This document shows positions 12,375 to 21,918 of a stretch of 64,000 nucleotides of DNA, in pieces. The notes under the pieces are model-generated. The model had not been told where the DNA came from and searched no databases. It was given only the letters and a program-made list of their open reading frames with translations. The DNA comes from Planctomycetota bacterium. GTDB lineage: Bacteria; Planctomycetota; Planctomycetia; Planctomycetales; Planctomycetaceae. Both the position numbers and the translations under genes were made by a program. The DNA lies in assembly GCA_014584345.1 (NCBI GenBank), contig JACTNB010000013.1, positions 1 to 64,000 on the forward strand. Direction: 5' to 3'. Within the stretch, counting starts at the first letter, position 1; the number at the start of each line of letters is the position of its first letter.

Positions 12375-12595
12375 TCAATAAAACAGGATTGCTGACTTCG
12401 ACGAACTAGCCGCGCCCGTCAGGAACCGGGCCAGACTGGAGCCCGGTTGGTCGCAATGCATTGCCATGTTTGAGGTTGTGCCCAAGGAGTGCTCATTGAG
12501 GAACCGTCCGCGTGGCCCGCTTCCTGACGGGGGCGGCTAGTTTTCTGGGCATTTTCGAGGCAAAATTTACCGCTTTGGTAAGTGTGTGAGAAATG
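12375..12595 (-). repeat. Interspersed ~222-bp element, copy 1 (full)
   Basis: Full copy, reversed relative to copies 2 and 5. Modules in plus-strand order: TCAATAAAACAGGATTGCTG, GACTTCGACGAACTAGCCGC with the inverted-repeat arm, a variable centre of about 80 nt, the opposite arm TGGCCCGCTTCCTGACGGG, and the A/T-rich flank with GCAAAATTTACCG...GGTAA and GTGTGTGAGAAAT. It fills the gap between two convergent genes, 19 bp from one stop and 21 bp from the other. Its centre runs in the same strand direction as that of copy 2 although the flanks are reversed. Confidence 0.85.
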
Positions 12596-12616
12596 CGGAC
12601 TACGAGCGGATGTTGC

Positions 12617-13297
12617 TCAAGGGAGCACGAGGAGTTGGTTATCGATGGTTTTTACGCCCGGTTCGAGGCGCAGAAACGCTTCGGCGAGTCGGCGGTCCTG
12701 TTCGGAACGGACACTCCCCTGCAATAACAGGCTCCCCTCGTCGGTTGTGGAGATTTGCACACCTGCGAATTGCGAACTGGTTGCCAGACGATCGCTCAAA
12801 CGGGCCTCGATCCCACGAAGCGGCAGCGGCGCGCGGGCATTGAAGCCCGAATTCGCGACGGACGTGTCGAACGCAATGCGAAGGGTCGGACGGACCTGGC
12901 TTTCCTTCGAGGCTTGGCCTCCCTGTCCGTTGTTTGCCGGGCGTTGTCCGAAGTCGGGGGTTTGCTGATTGAGGCGCTGAGGCGCCGCTTGCTCATTCCC
13001 CACGAAACGGCCGGCGGAATCGCTGCGACCAATGAAGCCATCGCCGAATTCACGATTGATACTTGCGGAAGACCCGGCGTCGGTATTGATGCCGGTATCG
13101 GCTTGTCCCGTGGCCGCGGTTCGCCCCGTCCCGGTTCCACCGCGCTGACCGCTCGTGGCAGTCGTCCCCGTGTTGGCACGCACATTGCCTCCCCCGGTCG
13201 CTGCCCCGGTGTTGGATCGGGTTTGTGCTGCCAGTGGAGTGAGATCCGCACACAGACAGCCAGTCACCAGGAGTGTCGGTAACAGGAGTTTGTTCAT
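12617..13297 (-). CDS. Exported BON-domain protein
   Basis: A 226-residue protein with a signal peptide (MNKLLLPTLLVTGCLCADL, cleavage near LAAQT), a Gly/Thr/Asn-rich low-complexity region (about 28-85), a linker, and a C-terminal BON-like domain (about 150-226) with the pattern VQISTTDEGSLLLQGSVRSE...AEAFLRLEPGVKTIDNQL. BON domains are small envelope-associated binding modules. It is the last of three minus-strand genes after a giant secretin and a lipoprotein (54-bp gap), so it may serve the secretin. No catalytic motif. Confidence 0.75.
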   Translation of the reverse strand: MNKLLLPTLLVTGCLCADLTPLAAQTRSNTGAATGGGNVRANTGTTATSGQRGGTGTGRTAATGQADTGINTDAGSSASINREFGDGFIGRSDSAGRFVGNEQAAPQRLNQQTPDFGQRPANNGQGGQASKESQVRPTLRIAFDTSVANSGFNARAPLPLRGIEARLSDRLATSSQFAGVQISTTDEGSLLLQGSVRSEQDRRLAEAFLRLEPGVKTIDNQLLVLP

Positions 13298-13351
13298 GAG
13301 TGATCCGAAGGCTTGGGGACTCGCAGGATGGTGTCTTAAGGAATTAAACCA

Positions 13352-14425
13352 TTATTCCAGCGTAATGTTCCTGACTTTTAAGCCAGTTTTTTTAGTTTTC
13401 GGGACAATTTCCTCGGCAACAAGTGGATGTTCGAACAGAAGTTCCCGGGTCTCCTCGATTGGTCGAGGTTTGGAGGAGGTGGGAGAAACCGTTGCCAGGG
13501 GATGCGGTTCGGCCTTGGGGAGCCCCGTCTGTTGAGGCGCGGGGTCCGCGTGGGGACTGGAACGGGTCGCTTGTGGCTCGGCATGCAGGCTCCAGCCGAC
13601 CTGTTCGATCTCCGGTTGTGCCCGAGGGTGGCTGTCTTGTCTTGCCGCATTATCGGCAGGTGGGTTCAAGGCCCCTTGCGGGAGTTGCTGGTAATGAGCG
13701 GTCTGCGTGTTTTTCTGAAGCGAAGAGGAGGTCAATTCGGAAGGGAGCGGTTGTTCGGTGCCGGGATGCGACGATTCCATTTTGCCGGCACGGTTGATGG
13801 TCGCCACGTGTGTTTGCTGCGTGGTCAAACTCGAGGGGACTGCTGGCCTGCTGGAAGTGACGGTGGTTTCGACATTAGCGGGGACCTTCCTGCCAGCCAG
13901 CACGATATCCGCGGGATCGGACAGTAGAATTTCCCCGGAGGGGGCAATGTGCTTGATTCGCAGCGAACAGATCGCGCGGTGATCGCCCTTGCGGGGATAG
14001 GGAATGAAGATCTGATAGGCTTGCCCGATGTTGGTTTTAGTCAGATAGGCATTCCAGGCACCCTCCTTGAATTCATACACATGAATCGGCTTGGCGATTT
14101 CTTCCTCCGTCCCCTGATCATCGAATACATAAATTTTGATATCGCCGCTGATCTCCGAGGGAGAGGGATTCCCCTGTTTGAAGAAGAAGAGTTGACCGGC
14201 GAAACCGCGCGAGGGGAGGCCTTTGGTGTCCCGTCCCTCTCCGGGTTGCCAGACAGCCATGATTTCCACGACGGGCCCCTCCTGCCCCTTCGATTTCAGC
14301 GAAAGAAAGGGGAGGCTGGAAGTCAGCGATACGGTCGAACATCCGCATAGGCAACTCAACAACATCACGCATCCCCAGCGCGAGACTGTTCGTGCCGTGA
14401 TTGAGGAAATCAGAATCGGTTTCAT
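13352..14425 (-). CDS. Putative lipoprotein downstream of giant secretin
   Basis: A 357-residue protein of unknown function. The N-terminus has a hydrophobic segment ending in lipobox LCGC (SWGCVMLLSCLCGCSTVS region). A conserved-looking beta-rich part follows (residues about 35-180, with EIMAVWQPGEGRDTKGLPSRG and IYVFDDQGTEEE), then a Pro/Gln/Ser-rich, probably disordered tail. I use ATG 14425, as an upstream ATG at 14455 would bury the signal peptide. It lies 120 bp after the secretin and 54 bp before the BON gene in one direction, consistent with an operon and a role as secretin pilot or partner (inference). Confidence 0.65.
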   Translation of the reverse strand: MKPILISSITARTVSRWGCVMLLSCLCGCSTVSLTSSLPFLSLKSKGQEGPVVEIMAVWQPGEGRDTKGLPSRGFAGQLFFFKQGNPSPSEISGDIKIYVFDDQGTEEEIAKPIHVYEFKEGAWNAYLTKTNIGQAYQIFIPYPRKGDHRAICSLRIKHIAPSGEILLSDPADIVLAGRKVPANVETTVTSSRPAVPSSLTTQQTHVATINRAGKMESSHPGTEQPLPSELTSSSLQKNTQTAHYQQLPQGALNPPADNAARQDSHPRAQPEIEQVGWSLHAEPQATRSSPHADPAPQQTGLPKAEPHPLATVSPTSSKPRPIEETRELLFEHPLVAEEIVPKTKKTGLKVRNITLE

Positions 14426-14545
14426 GGGATTAATTCCGTATGTCGCAAACAACATGGACGGGGGATCGATGGCGCGAACGTGCAGTTTCTTGGTCCAATA
14501 AGGCTGGCCGACCAGTGGCCTCCACGGGTTAACGGGAATTGCCGA

Positions 14546-17500
14546 TTATCGGAAGACGCGGGTCACTCCGGATTTCGGCTTTGACGTTTTGCTATTATTG
14601 TTCGATGCCGATTTGCTGGTCGCCTTGGCAGACGCCTGCGTTTGGGGAGAGGCCGGTTTTTCCAGCGACATCGGTTTGAGGCTGTCGTCGGGTACGATCG
14701 TGCGCGGGATGGTCGAATCGTCCAGCAGGGACGGCGGCGAGAGAGGGAGCTGTTTTTCCGGGGTCTCCTCCTGGAACTCCCTGGGCAGGGGCATCGTGTG
14801 CATTTCAAGTTGTTCTTCGAGGATCGCTCCACGTGACTGCTCGCTGAACGGTTCGGGCAGGAATTCGTCTCCGACGGGGACGCCGAACAATGGTCCATGC
14901 AGTTCTTCAGCTTCCTCGTAGAAGAAGTGGATGCGGCCCGCTTCGATTTCCTTGATCAGTTCATTGTCACCATCGTGATGGAGAATGCGGGGAGTGAGGA
15001 AAATCAGAAGTTCGGTACGTGTATTCGTGGACTGGTCGTAACGGAACAGGCGACCAACGACGGGGATATCTCCCAGCCAGGGAACCTTGCGGGTGGTCGC
15101 GGTATCGGTTTCGGAGATCATGCCCCCCAGTACGATGGTCTGGCCATCGGATACGCCTACGGTGGCCCGAGCCACGGAAATATCCTTGATCGGAGAAACA
15201 ATCGTGTTGCCGGTCGTGGCATCGGTAAAGATGGGGACCCCTTCGCCGCGGTAAGCACTTCTCTCGGCGAGCACTTCCATCACGATCTGGCCATCGGGGT
15301 TGATGCGGGGGGTGACGGAGAGAATGATCCCTGCTTCGTCATATTCAATGTTAGGGTTGGCCACGCCGGTCCCGGTGATGTTCACTCCGTTGACGATGGG
15401 AACGCGTTGCCCCACTTGAATTTGAGCCTGCTGACTGTCCACGGTTCGAATTTGCGGGCGGCTGAGCACCTGTACGTTCCGTTGTTGTGCCAGGGCACGA
15501 ATCAGCACGCTTACCGATTCCGAACTCGCGGAGAGCACCAGCCCTCCGTAGCCAAGGTCTCCGTTCACGCGTCCCAGCCCAAACCCGCTGAGCCCCTGCG
15601 AACCGACGGCGGCGGGGTTCGAGGCCGGCCCGGTATTGTTACCCAGTACGGGCGAGTTGAACAGAAACCCGGGAGACCCTTCCTGCGAGACGATCTGTTG
15701 CGTGGTGGTCTGTATGTTCTGGTTGGTGACGGTATTGGTAATGGTCTGAATATTGTCGATGACGCTGCGATTGAATAACACGGAATCCTGGAAGCCGAGT
15801 TCGATGCCGAATTCATCGAGGTTGTCGAGTTGCACTTCCACCAGCAGTGCCTGAATAATCACCTGGGCCGGGGCGGCATCGAGTTCCTTCGCGATGCGGA
15901 GGACTTCGGCGTAATACTCGGGCGTGGCGCTGATCAGCAGGTTGTTGCTGAGAACTTCGGGGACGACGATCACTTCGCGGTCTATCTGTTCGTAGGAGCT
16001 GACCAGTTCGGGATCGATGATGGAAAGTTCCCGTTGGGAAGTCAGGAACTGATTGATGGCATTGGCGACATCGGTGGCGGGACTGTTCTTGAGCCGCAGC
16101 ACGATATTCACCCGCTTGCGGGGGGCTTCGTTGTCGAGCCGCAACAGAATGGCCTCGACGATCGTCAGGGCATCGGCCCCTCCGATGGCAAGAATGCTGT
16201 TACTGCGAACATCGACACTGAACCGGATCGGCAACAGGCTGCTGCCGGTATCCGCCGTTCCCGCGAGGTTTACGCCGATCTGCGAGGTATTCGCAGTGGT
16301 GGTCTGGTTGAATAATTCCTGCAGCAGCGTGAGCGACGCGGCCGCGTCGGCGTGGGTCAGCGTGAAAACTTTGACTTCAGCAACCGCATCGGCTGGTTTG
16401 TCGAGGGCGGCAATCAGCGCGGCGAACAGCGGCAGCGACCGCTCGGGGGCGATCACGGCCAGGCTGTTGGTGCGGGGATCTGCGGAAACCCGGACATCGG
16501 CAAGAATGCCGGATCGCATCAATTCGGCCTGGGAACCGGAGCCAGCCAGAAATTCCAGGACGAACGACTTGGGTTGATTCGCGCCGGCCTGTTGCTGCTG
16601 CGTGCCGAACTGAGTCGAAACCCGGGGATTCAACGCCTCTTCCAGCGCGGTGTTGATGAAGGTGGCCAGTTCCTCCGCGACGGCGTTCTTCAGCGGGAAC
16701 AATTGCAGTCGAGAAATCGCATGGGATTCATCCTTGTCGAGATCGCGTATGACAATCGCGATTTCTTCCAGATCCTTGGGCGTGGCCTGCACGACCAGCG
16801 TGTTGGTGCGGGTATCGGATGAAACTCGCAGCCGAGTCCCCAGACCGCCCCGTTCCTGGTAGAATTCGCGCAAGACCGTCACGGCCCCGGCGGACGTGGT
16901 GTTCTTCAAGTGGAAAACCTTCACCTGCTGGCCGGGATGCAGGGGTTGATCGAGTTCGTCGATCAGCGCCAGGATCGATTCCAGTTCCTGGGACGGCGCG
17001 ATGATCAGCAGGGAATTCGGCTGCACGACCGGCAATACGTTGACGCGCCGATTCGCCCGACTCGCCCGGCGATCGATGTTCTGCACCGATTCATAGACCG
17101 AATTGAGGAGGGTCGACAGGGCTTCACTGTTGACGTTTTCGAGGTGCCGCAGATGAATTTCAGGCGTTGTCCCCACGCTTAACTGCTCGATGGCCCGTAC
17201 GATCTGCATCACTCCCTCAACGTCCTGTTCGTTGCCACGCAGTATCAGCAATCCGAGCTCGTTCAGGGCTTCAATGCTCACATCGCCCCGCAGACGATCG
17301 AGGATCGAATTCAAATCGCTTGGGGCCGGTTCCGTTCCCGGCTGGGCCGGGGCAGGCGCGGACGTGGATGCCTTCGAGGGATCGGGCGGGGCATCGGCCT
17401 GGTTTTGTTCGGTAATCTGCGCGAGCACTCGAGGGAGTTGCCGGGTGGCGGCCTTGTGAATCTCCGGTGTGGCCGCGAGCAGGCGAAGTTGCGAGGAAGC

Positions 17501-18349
17501 CGGACCCTCGGGAGACGCATCAAGCGTTTCGATGACATTCAGCAGCGCGGCTTGTTCCTGTTCACCGGCGACCAGCACGATCTGGTTCTGGTCCTTGTCG
17601 ATGCCGATCGTGAAGCTCCGCGCAGGGCGTTTCCCTTCCGCGGGAAGTTCCACTTCGAATGCAGGGAGCCCCAGGGGGCCTTGCTGAATCAGACGCGCCT
17701 GTTTTCCGTAAGCCTGGTAAATTGCCCGCGTCAGCCAGACACTATCCCGCTGCTCAGGTTCGACTACCACCGCCTGGCGCGCTTCCTGCAGGGGCTTCGC
17801 AACGGGCTCGATCGCCGAACTGGCGCGATCTTGGCTGGCGTCGGCAGGATCCTGCCATTCCGCGGGTTCAATTGTTCCTGAGGCAGCCGGCGCGGCAGAG
17901 GACTGTTTCCAGGTGGTCGGGGCGCTCGCCTGGCCTTCCTCGGCGACCGTCGGTTCGATCACCGTACGAGAGTATTCAGGTCGAAAACGATCGTCGCGCA
18001 AAACGAGCAGGTAATCTCCCTTGGCCATAATCTGATACCCCGTGCTATCCAGCTCGTGATTGAGGATTCGCAGGGACTCTTCCAGTGTATGTGGAGCGTG
18101 ATCGTAGCGCGTCAGGCGACCAGCAGGGACATCGGGCATGACCAGAGTGTGCCCCGCTTGCTGCGCGACCGATTTCAGGACATCGTCCCAGGTGCGTCCG
18201 ACAAAGCGCAGGTACACATTCTTTTCGTGCTGATTCCCTGCCAGGGGACGGCTGGCACCCTTGGGGCCCGATTGTGCCAGGGTGGCCTGTGGAATCAGCA
18301 GGGACGTGGCCAACGCCATGCGCAACAGACGATGCTGGAAGCTCCTCAT
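14546..18349 (-). CDS. Giant secretin (GspD/PulD-like) with extra N domains
   Basis: A 1267-residue outer-membrane secretin-family protein. Seen: signal peptide (1-26, MRSFQHRLLRMALATSLL), an N0/STN-like domain (about 42-120), a long Ala/Pro-rich region, at least five secretin_N-type repeats (starting near residues 391, 475, 546, 658 and 745, with phrases such as VKVFHLKNT and NTLVVQATPKDLEEI), and the C-terminal secretin channel domain (about 827-1130) with hallmark VPWLGDIPVVGRLFR near 1089. GspD of type II secretion normally has three N1-N3 repeats and about 650 residues, so this channel should have an unusually long periplasmic stalk. GGAG precedes ATG 18349. No other type II secretion genes are adjacent. 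Confidence 0.9.
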   Translation of the reverse strand: MRSFQHRLLRMALATSLLIPQATLAQSGPKGASRPLAGNQHEKNVYLRFVGRTWDDVLKSVAQQAGHTLVMPDVPAGRLTRYDHAPHTLEESLRILNHELDSTGYQIMAKGDYLLVLRDDRFRPEYSRTVIEPTVAEEGQASAPTTWKQSSAAPAASGTIEPAEWQDPADASQDRASSAIEPVAKPLQEARQAVVVEPEQRDSVWLTRAIYQAYGKQARLIQQGPLGLPAFEVELPAEGKRPARSFTIGIDKDQNQIVLVAGEQEQAALLNVIETLDASPEGPASSQLRLLAATPEIHKAATRQLPRVLAQITEQNQADAPPDPSKASTSAPAPAQPGTEPAPSDLNSILDRLRGDVSIEALNELGLLILRGNEQDVEGVMQIVRAIEQLSVGTTPEIHLRHLENVNSEALSTLLNSVYESVQNIDRRASRANRRVNVLPVVQPNSLLIIAPSQELESILALIDELDQPLHPGQQVKVFHLKNTTSAGAVTVLREFYQERGGLGTRLRVSSDTRTNTLVVQATPKDLEEIAIVIRDLDKDESHAISRLQLFPLKNAVAEELATFINTALEEALNPRVSTQFGTQQQQAGANQPKSFVLEFLAGSGSQAELMRSGILADVRVSADPRTNSLAVIAPERSLPLFAALIAALDKPADAVAEVKVFTLTHADAAASLTLLQELFNQTTTANTSQIGVNLAGTADTGSSLLPIRFSVDVRSNSILAIGGADALTIVEAILLRLDNEAPRKRVNIVLRLKNSPATDVANAINQFLTSQRELSIIDPELVSSYEQIDREVIVVPEVLSNNLLISATPEYYAEVLRIAKELDAAPAQVIIQALLVEVQLDNLDEFGIELGFQDSVLFNRSVIDNIQTITNTVTNQNIQTTTQQIVSQEGSPGFLFNSPVLGNNTGPASNPAAVGSQGLSGFGLGRVNGDLGYGGLVLSASSESVSVLIRALAQQRNVQVLSRPQIRTVDSQQAQIQVGQRVPIVNGVNITGTGVANPNIEYDEAGIILSVTPRINPDGQIVMEVLAERSAYRGEGVPIFTDATTGNTIVSPIKDISVARATVGVSDGQTIVLGGMISETDTATTRKVPWLGDIPVVGRLFRYDQSTNTRTELLIFLTPRILHHDGDNELIKEIEAGRIHFFYEEAEELHGPLFGVPVGDEFLPEPFSEQSRGAILEEQLEMHTMPLPREFQEETPEKQLPLSPPSLLDDSTIPRTIVPDDSLKPMSLEKPASPQTQASAKATSKSASNNNSKTSKPKSGVTRVFR

Positions 18350-18935
18350 GGAGGATCTCCGAAACTGGAAAGGAAGGTAAGAAGGGAGGTATGGGGAGGG
18401 GTGCGGAAGAACTTCCGCGAGGATGGTGTAATCCAAGTATCGGATTGATGGGGAATTCCCTGTAAAGGAAACCCACAACGTGAGAAAAAGTTTCGGTTAT
18501 TTAGAAAAAAACCTCGTACCCAGCAGAAAAAGCTCTCTCTGGGAAGCCTGCGAAAAGTGGGGGCTATGCGTGCCTTGTGAGTCCAGGGGGCCGAGTGATC
18601 ATTCGAATGTCCACTGAAATGATTTGGCAGAACTGGAATTGAAGTGTAGGTTTGATTGCAGGAAGTTGATGTTCGGAACCTCGTTGAACAGATTCGGTTT
18701 GACGGATTTCGGACGGGAAAATATCCTACCGGCGCTGCGGACGAAATGACGGGCACGGGATTCGGACAAGAATCATGAGTTGCTACTCCCGGCATGCTTT
18801 TATGCCGGAATTCCTCTCCCTGCAAGACGCTGCTGAAGTTGTCGTGGGATTTCAACGGGGCGCGGGATTACCCGACGGGTTTCGGGGGTCGTGCCCGGGC
18901 GAGGCTGTTAACCAACAGATTGTTCGAGGAAACTG
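18350..18935. other. Divergent intergenic region, secretin / DUF1573
   Basis: 586 bp without a gene. A stem-loop CCGGCAT-GCTTTT-ATGCCGG lies at 18789-18808. A/T-rich tracts near 18490-18530 may hold the secretin promoter, but no convincing -35/-10 pair is seen. AGGAAA precedes the DUF1573 start. Confidence 0.4.
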
Positions 18936-19946
18936 ATGATGAAACGACATGCGAGTCTGGCTGTCATTGCGGTATTGCTGCTTGTTCCCGCCCCATTGTT
19001 TGCCGCGAAACAAAGCAGTGAATGGGCACTCAAAATGTTCGAGGAAACCTCGCATAATTTTGGGGTCGTGGCGAAGGGGAGCGACGTTTCGCATCGCCTG
19101 AAGGTCACCAATATCTACGAAGAGACCGTGCAGATTGCCGATGTGAAAACATCCTGCGGCTGCACCGCTGCCAAGCCCTCTCAGACCACGCTCAATTCCC
19201 TGGAGACGGCGTACATCGAAATCGTGATGGACACTAAAAAGTTCTCCCGGCAAAAGGATTCCTCGCTGATCATCACGTTCAGCGCGCCGCAATATGCCGA
19301 AGTTCGGATTCCCATCTCCGCCTATATCCGCACCGATGTCGTGATGGAACCCGGTTCCGTCAATTTCGGGGCCGTGGACCAGGGCACCGCCGCCACCCGG
19401 ACCATCGAGGTCTCCTATGCCGGTCGCCCGGACTGGAAAATCGTCGGGATCGAAAACCTGCCCGACACGATGAAAGCGGAATTGACCGAAACCAGCCGCA
19501 CCGCGCAGGGGGTCAATTATTCCCTGAAGGTGCATCTGGATGCGAAGGTTTCCGTCGGTCCCTTTCGCGGTTTGATCAACCTCGTCACGGATGATGCCAA
19601 TAACCCTTACGTTCCCTTGCTGGTGGAAGGGGACGTGGTGCCGGACATCATTGTGAATCCCGGTGTGGTTTCGCTGGGCATGTTGACTCCCGGGCAGCAG
19701 AAAACCATGAATGTTGTCGTGCGGGGCAAGAAACCATTTCGCATCGAACGGGTTGAATGCGAGTCGGATCTGAATGCCTTCCAGGTCCGCATTCCCCAGG
19801 ACGAAAAGACCGTGCATGTCCTGCCATTGACGATTTCCACGCCGGACGGCAGCGGGACGCTGGTGGAAGAATTCACCATAACGATCGATGGTCGCGACGA
19901 ACCGGTCACCTTCAAGGCCATCTGCAAAGTGGTTTCGGGGACGTAA
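18936..19946 (+). CDS. Exported DUF1573 protein
   Basis: A 336-residue exported protein with a signal peptide (MMKRHASLAVIAVLLLVPAP, cleavage near LFAA). It starts with a DUF1573 domain (about 38-135): FEETSHNFGVVAKGSDVSHRL, then VKTSCGCTAAKPS, the family's cysteine signature. Further Ig-like beta modules follow (FGAVDQGTAATRTIEV; VSLGMLTPGQQKTMNVVV). Function unknown; these are immunoglobulin-like extracytoplasmic proteins. ATG 18936 and ATG 18939 are both possible. A strong terminator follows at 20005-20041. Confidence 0.88.
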   Translation: MMKRHASLAVIAVLLLVPAPLFAAKQSSEWALKMFEETSHNFGVVAKGSDVSHRLKVTNIYEETVQIADVKTSCGCTAAKPSQTTLNSLETAYIEIVMDTKKFSRQKDSSLIITFSAPQYAEVRIPISAYIRTDVVMEPGSVNFGAVDQGTAATRTIEVSYAGRPDWKIVGIENLPDTMKAELTETSRTAQGVNYSLKVHLDAKVSVGPFRGLINLVTDDANNPYVPLLVEGDVVPDIIVNPGVVSLGMLTPGQQKTMNVVVRGKKPFRIERVECESDLNAFQVRIPQDEKTVHVLPLTISTPDGSGTLVEEFTITIDGRDEPVTFKAICKVVSGT

Positions 19947-20004
19947 TCTCCGGTTCCGCAAGTATCGGTTGAGCTTCCCTTGCCCCCCTTCGCAAGTTCG
20001 AACG

Positions 20005-20041
20005 ATCCAGCCCGCGTTACAAACGCAGGCTGGATTTTTTT
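20005..20041 (+). terminator. Intrinsic terminator after DUF1573 gene
   Basis: Outer stem ATCCAGCC/GGCTGGAT (20005-20012, 20028-20035), inner stem GCGT/ACGC, and then a run of six T. It lies 58 bp after the DUF1573 stop and before hpnE. Confidence 0.85.
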
Positions 20042-20190
20042 GCTGGGAATGGCCGCGGGGTTTCATTTCCCGTCGGGTTTCATTAGGAAAGAGAGTTGGA
20101 TGCGCGCAGGGGATCTCCCCGCGACCATTCCTCGGAACTTTTTACCTGGCAGCGAAGCATCACGAGTAAACACCGCGGAGCAGCCGAGAT

Positions 20191-21642
20191 ATGCCTGAGC
20201 GGGATGTGATAGTTGTGGGGGGGGGACTGGCGGGACTGGCCAGTGCCGTCGCGCTGACCGAAGCCGGCTTTCACGTCACGCTGCTGGAATCGCGGCCGCG
20301 GCTGGGGGGGCGGGCTTCGTCGATTGTGGATGCCGCTACCGGAACGGTGATCGATAACTGCCAGCATGTCAGCATGGGGTGTTGTGTCAACTTCCAGAAG
20401 CTGTGCCGCCTGACGGGTACTTCCGATTTGTTTGCCGTCGAACCCGAATTGCATTTCATCGCCCGCGATGGCAAACGGAATCGGTTGCGGAACCTTGGTT
20501 TGCCGGCTCCCGCGCACCTGGCCATCAGCTTTGCCGCAATTTCGTACCTTTCCTGGCGGGATAAACTGTCGCTGGCGCGGGGGGTGCGGGCGCTGGTGTT
20601 GGGCAAGGCACCGGAATCGGGTCGCTTTTCCGATTGGCTGGCGGATCAACGGCAATCCCGGGAACTGATCGAACGGTTCTGGACGGTGGTGCTCGTCAGC
20701 GCGCTTGGCGAGAGTCTGGACCGGATCGATTTCCAGTATGCCCGGCAGGTGTTCGTGCAGGGCTTTTTAAGGCATCGCGATGCCTGGCAGGTGCATCTGC
20801 TGACGATACCCCTGGGGGAATTCTACGATCGGCACCTGGCCAGATGGTTAAAGGGACGCGGCGCGGTGGTGGAATGCAAGGCGGGAGTGGCCGAGTTGGA
20901 ACTCTCCGCGGACGAACAGCGAGTCGCCGCGGTTCACCTGCGGGATGGAAGGCGTCTGGCCGCGGAGGAATTCGTGCTCGCAACCGCGCAGGATCGGGCG
21001 GACGCCCTGTTGCCGATGGTCGTGAAGCAGTCTCACCCCTTCGCGGGGCTGTCCGGTTTGGAAACAGCGCCCATCACCAGCGTGCACCTGTGGCTGGATC
21101 GGGAACTGACTCCCCTGCGGCATGCGGTTCTCGTCGATCGGGTGGGGCAATGGGTGTTCAACCGGACGGCGATCCTGCGTGATGCCTCCTCGCCGGGAGA
21201 ATTTGCGTACCAGGTGGTCATCAGCAATTCGCGCGCGGTTCGAGACGCGTTTCAGACGCCGCAGGCGAACGGGAGTCAACAGCAGTTGATCGATACCATC
21301 TGGCGTGAACTGCGGGAGATCTGGCCCGAAGCCGCCTCGGCTCGTGTGTTGCATGCGCGGGCGATCACGGAACATCGGGCCGTGTTTTCGGTGTTGCCTG
21401 GCATCGAACACCTTCGTCCTCCCCAGCAGACACCACTGATCAATCTCCAACTGGCGGGCGATTACACACAAACGGGTTGGCCAGCCACCATGGAAGGAGC
21501 CGTGCGGAGCGGATTTCTGGCCGCCGGGAACATACTGCAACACCAGGCGGAACAACACCCGGACTCCCCCTCCACGGCGCTGCTCGCGCCAGAAATGCCC
21601 GCGGGCTGGCTGGCGCGCCTGCTATTTGGCTCGCGCTGCTGA
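20191..21642 (+). CDS. hpnE: Hydroxysqualene dehydroxylase-like FAD oxidoreductase (HpnE)
   Basis: A 483-residue FAD amine-oxidase-fold enzyme. Seen: dinucleotide motif VVGGGLAGLASAVALTEAG, LLESRPRLGGRASS, and VIDNCQHVSMGCCVNF, matching the DNGQH...GC-N pattern of HpnE, plus a C-terminal FAD segment LQLAGDYTQTGWPATMEGAV. HpnE converts hydroxysqualene to squalene in the hopanoid/sterol route, acting with HpnC and HpnD. Neither partner is adjacent, so the gene is solitary here; a related carotenoid desaturase-like activity is the main alternative. A full copy of the ~222-bp element follows the stop by 18 bp. Confidence 0.82.
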   Translation: MPERDVIVVGGGLAGLASAVALTEAGFHVTLLESRPRLGGRASSIVDAATGTVIDNCQHVSMGCCVNFQKLCRLTGTSDLFAVEPELHFIARDGKRNRLRNLGLPAPAHLAISFAAISYLSWRDKLSLARGVRALVLGKAPESGRFSDWLADQRQSRELIERFWTVVLVSALGESLDRIDFQYARQVFVQGFLRHRDAWQVHLLTIPLGEFYDRHLARWLKGRGAVVECKAGVAELELSADEQRVAAVHLRDGRRLAAEEFVLATAQDRADALLPMVVKQSHPFAGLSGLETAPITSVHLWLDRELTPLRHAVLVDRVGQWVFNRTAILRDASSPGEFAYQVVISNSRAVRDAFQTPQANGSQQQLIDTIWRELREIWPEAASARVLHARAITEHRAVFSVLPGIEHLRPPQQTPLINLQLAGDYTQTGWPATMEGAVRSGFLAAGNILQHQAEQHPDSPSTALLAPEMPAGWLARLLFGSRC

Positions 21643-21660
21643 CACGCCCGGATCCCTAGT

Positions 21661-21882
21661 TCACATTTCTCACACAGTTCCCAATGCGGTAAATTTTGCC
21701 TCAAAAGGGCCTGGAAAACTAGCCGCGCCCGTCAGGAAGCGGGCCAGACATGGTCAACATAATCACAACGCATTGAAATTACCGATGTTGCGGCAAAGAA
21801 GTGTTCCGTGGGGAACCGCCCGCCTGGCCCGCTTCCTGACGGGCGCGGCTAGTTCGTCGAAATCGGCAATCCTGTTTATTGA
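21661..21882 (+). repeat. Interspersed ~222-bp element, copy 2 (full)
   Basis: Full copy of 222 bp: left flank TCACATTTCTCACACAG with GGTAAATTTTGCCTC, then arm ACTAGCCGCGCCCGTCAGG, variable centre, arm TGGCCCGCTTCCTGACGGG, and right flank TTCGTCGAAATCGGCAATCC ending TTTATTGA. It lies between convergent genes (18 bp from the hpnE stop, 36 bp from the lipoprotein stop). Confidence 0.88.
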
Positions 21883-21918
21883 GCGGGCGCGGATAAACCC
21901 CGCTCGCTGGGAAAACCG

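Noticed and set aside
12375..12595. Interspersed element as an insertion sequence
   Set aside because: It is too short to encode a transposase, no terminal target duplications are obvious, and no transposase gene is found in the window. A MITE remains possible and is kept as a finding.
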